Source: Pseudomonas sp. TNT3
GTDB lineage: Bacteria > Pseudomonadota > Gammaproteobacteria > Pseudomonadales > Pseudomonadaceae
Assembly: GCF_010095445.2 (NCBI RefSeq)
Contig: NZ_WFGV02000047.1
Span: 1-43,375 of the forward strand
Length of the DNA stretch: 43,375 bases
Reading direction: 5' to 3'
Shown: in pieces, positions 41,678 to 43,375 of the stretch
Layout: each line of letters starts with the position of its first letter
How positions within the stretch are numbered: position 1 is the stretch's first letter
Made by a program: the position numbers and the translations under genes
Notes under the pieces: generated by a model
What the model saw: only the letters and a program-made list of their open reading frames with translations
Database searches by the model: none
What the model was told of the DNA's origin: nothing

Positions 41678-42592
41678 GTGATTCAACTGCACGATGTCGA
41701 TCTGAAGTTGCTCAGGGTGTTTGCCACCATCGTCCGCTGCGGCGGCTTCTCCGCCGCCCAGGCGGCGTTGAATGCCGGGCAGTCGACCATCAGCGAACAG
41801 ATGACTCATCTGGAAACGCGCCTTGGGGTCAAACTCTGCCAGCGCGGGCGCAGCGGTTTCCGCCTGACCGAACAAGGGGTGGCGATTCACGAGGCCACCC
41901 AGCGCTTGCTGTCGGCGGTGGAAAATTTCTGCATGGACGCCGACGTGCTCAAGCAGCACATCAGCGGCAAGCTCAACCTGGGCATCATCGACACCACCAT
42001 CACCGACCCGGACTCGCCCATTCCGCGCACCACCCAGCGCTTCGTATCGCGCGGGCATGATGTGCACCTGAACGTGTACGTCGGCACCCCCGCCGAACTG
42101 GAGGAACGGGTGCTCGACGGCCGCTTGCACCTGGCCATCGGGCACTTTCCGATCCATGTGCCGGGCCTGCTGCAATCGCCGTTGTATCAGGAAGCACTGG
42201 GGCTTTATTGCGGGCGCCGGCATCCGCTATACGGGAGCAAGGCTGAGGGCGAGGAACTGCTCGAAGAAGTCGCGGCCGGGCGCATCGTCGTGCGCGGCTA
42301 CATGCAGCAATACGACCTCGAACACCTGGGCGTGAGCAAGGCCGCCGCCACCGTGGACAACATCGAGGCCACGGCGATCCTGATCATTTCCGGCGCCTAC
42401 CTGGGTTTCCTGCCGGAGCACTTCGCCGCCCAATGGGTCAAGAGTGGCGAGATGCACCAGTTGGCCCCGGAGAGTCTGCGCTTGCGATCCCCCTTCGACG
42501 TGATCACCCGGCGCGGCGTGGCACCGCCGCCGATCCTCCAGGCGTTCCTCGAGGACCTGGCGGCCAGTGCACGCAAAACGGCTAACGGATGA
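41678..42592 (+). CDS. LysR-family regulator, divergent from the ureohydrolase operon
   Basis: 304 residues, starting at GTG 41678 because GGAGG lies 5 bases upstream and the homology begins there (VIQLHDVDLKLLRVFATIVR); the longer frame adds a tail without family match. The helix-turn-helix is GFSAAQAALNAGQSTISEQM, with LGVKLCQRGRSGFRLTEQG after it, and the inducer-binding domain fills the rest. Divergent placement, with a LysR-type dyad in the gap, indicates that it controls the ureohydrolase operon, as GbuR does for guanidinobutyrase in P. aeruginosa. The inducer is probably the guanidino substrate. Confidence 0.88.
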   Translation: MIQLHDVDLKLLRVFATIVRCGGFSAAQAALNAGQSTISEQMTHLETRLGVKLCQRGRSGFRLTEQGVAIHEATQRLLSAVENFCMDADVLKQHISGKLNLGIIDTTITDPDSPIPRTTQRFVSRGHDVHLNVYVGTPAELEERVLDGRLHLAIGHFPIHVPGLLQSPLYQEALGLYCGRRHPLYGSKAEGEELLEEVAAGRIVVRGYMQQYDLEHLGVSKAAATVDNIEATAILIISGAYLGFLPEHFAAQWVKSGEMHQLAPESLRLRSPFDVITRRGVAPPPILQAFLEDLAASARKTANG

Positions 42593-42661
42593 CGTGACGC
42601 TCGCCAAATTCAAATTCGCCCCGGCATACTGATTTTCGTTTGCCAATCTTGCAGGTCCGTC

Positions 42662-43375
42662 ATGCGCATCCACGTCACCTTCATCGACCGCGTCGGCATT
42701 ACCCAGGAAGTGCTGGCCCTGCTCGGCGGGCGCAGCTTCAACCTTGATGCCGTGGAGATGGTGCCGCCGAACGTCTACATCGATGCCCCGACCCTCGGCA
42801 CCGAAGTGCTGGAGGAGTTGCGCGAGGCCCTGTTCGGCGTACGCGGCGTGCAGGCGGTGACCATGGTCGACATCCTTCCGGGGCAACGTCGGCGCCTGCA
42901 ACTGGATGCCCTGCTCGCCGCCAGCTCCGACCCGGTGCTGGCGGTGGACGATCGCGGGCATGTGCTGCTGGCCAATCCGGCATTGATCGCCCTGTGCGGT
43001 CGCGAACCGGCCGGTGAATCGCTGAGTGCGCTGTTCGACGATGCCGAATTGCAACGCACCTTGATCGCCCACCATTTCCGCCTGCCGATGCACGAGGTCA
43101 GCCTCGGCGGCCACACCCTGCTGCTCGATGCCATGCCGATCACCGACGCCGGCGCCCTGCTCACCCTGTATCAACCCAACCGCATCGGCGAACGCCTCTC
43201 GGCGCTGCACCATGATCACGCCGAAGGTTTCGATGCGCTGCTCGGTGACTCACTGCCGATCCGCTCGCTCAAGGCCCGCGCGCAACGGGTGGCGGCCCTC
43301 GATGCGCCGCTGTTGATCCAGGGCGAAACCGGCACCGGCAAGGAATTGGTAGCCCGCGCCTGCCACGCGATCAGC
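42662..43375 (+). CDS. TyrR-family sigma-54 activator, GcsR-like (cut by window edge)
   Basis: 238 codons are present, the 3' end being outside. An N-terminal ACT domain (about 1-75: MRIHVTFIDRVGITQEVLAL and NLDAVEMVPPNVYIDAPTL) is followed by a PAS domain (about 80-185) and the start of the AAA+ domain with Walker A GETGTGKE (about 221-228). This is the TyrR/PhhR architecture of sigma-54-dependent enhancer-binding proteins that sense amino acids. The ACT sequence looks closer to GcsR, the glycine-cleavage activator of P. aeruginosa, than to PhhR; this is recalled, not tested. Genes just outside the window should show which it is. Confidence 0.8.
   Translation, partial: MRIHVTFIDRVGITQEVLALLGGRSFNLDAVEMVPPNVYIDAPTLGTEVLEELREALFGVRGVQAVTMVDILPGQRRRLQLDALLAASSDPVLAVDDRGHVLLANPALIALCGREPAGESLSALFDDAELQRTLIAHHFRLPMHEVSLGGHTLLLDAMPITDAGALLTLYQPNRIGERLSALHHDHAEGFDALLGDSLPIRSLKARAQRVAALDAPLLIQGETGTGKELVARACHAIS

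Overview
The window looks like chromosome of a fluorescens-group Pseudomonas. This rests on the GC-rich third-position codon use, a REPIN built from GGAGCGAGC/GCTCGCTCC half-sites, Pho-box and FliA-type promoters, and the gene families present. No rRNA, tRNA, CRISPR array, integrase or transposase was seen. Every assignment comes from reading the sequence; no database was searched.

Region 1 (1-5658) is a phosphate-scavenging block. A TonB-dependent receptor and a beta-propeller phytase (cut by the window edge) run leftward. Divergent from them are a membrane protein with a degenerate GGDEF domain and an AraC-type regulator. Both divergent promoters carry a recognisable Pho box. Region 2 (5659-9408) is AT-richer accessory DNA: a 42-residue basic protein with its own promoter and terminator, an orphan Hcp gene followed by a predicted glycine-zipper effector and a small membrane protein that fits an immunity protein, and an unrecognised membrane protein.

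Region 3 (9409-18731) is a patchwork. It has a 90-residue protein with a strongly folding leader, two copies of a 118-bp block, two decayed copies of an AraC-family C-terminus, and a methyl-accepting chemotaxis gene lying between 52-bp inverted repeats. It also has TGTACA operator-like sites in front of that gene and of a DUF3833 lipoprotein, a probable aconitate-use cluster (MFS carrier, periplasmic aconitate isomerase, LysR regulator), and an Aer-type receptor with a FliA-like promoter.

Region 4 (18732-21551) holds a beta-lactamase-fold serine hydrolase, an RclC-like DUF417 membrane protein and an RclR-like AraC regulator. Region 5 (21792-34334) is about 12.5 kb of signal transduction: an HD-GYP response regulator with a hybrid kinase, convergent with a GGDEF response regulator, a second hybrid kinase and a REC-HDOD protein. 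This suggests two phosphorelays acting in opposite directions on cyclic di-GMP.

Region 6 (34335-43375) has a CbrC-family remnant, a small membrane-anchored protein, and a leftward operon-like set: ureohydrolase, aldehyde dehydrogenase, NCS1 permease and GMC oxidoreductase, with a divergent LysR regulator. Together they could take up a guanidino-alcohol, oxidise it to the acid and release urea. The window ends in a TyrR-family (GcsR-like) sigma-54 activator.
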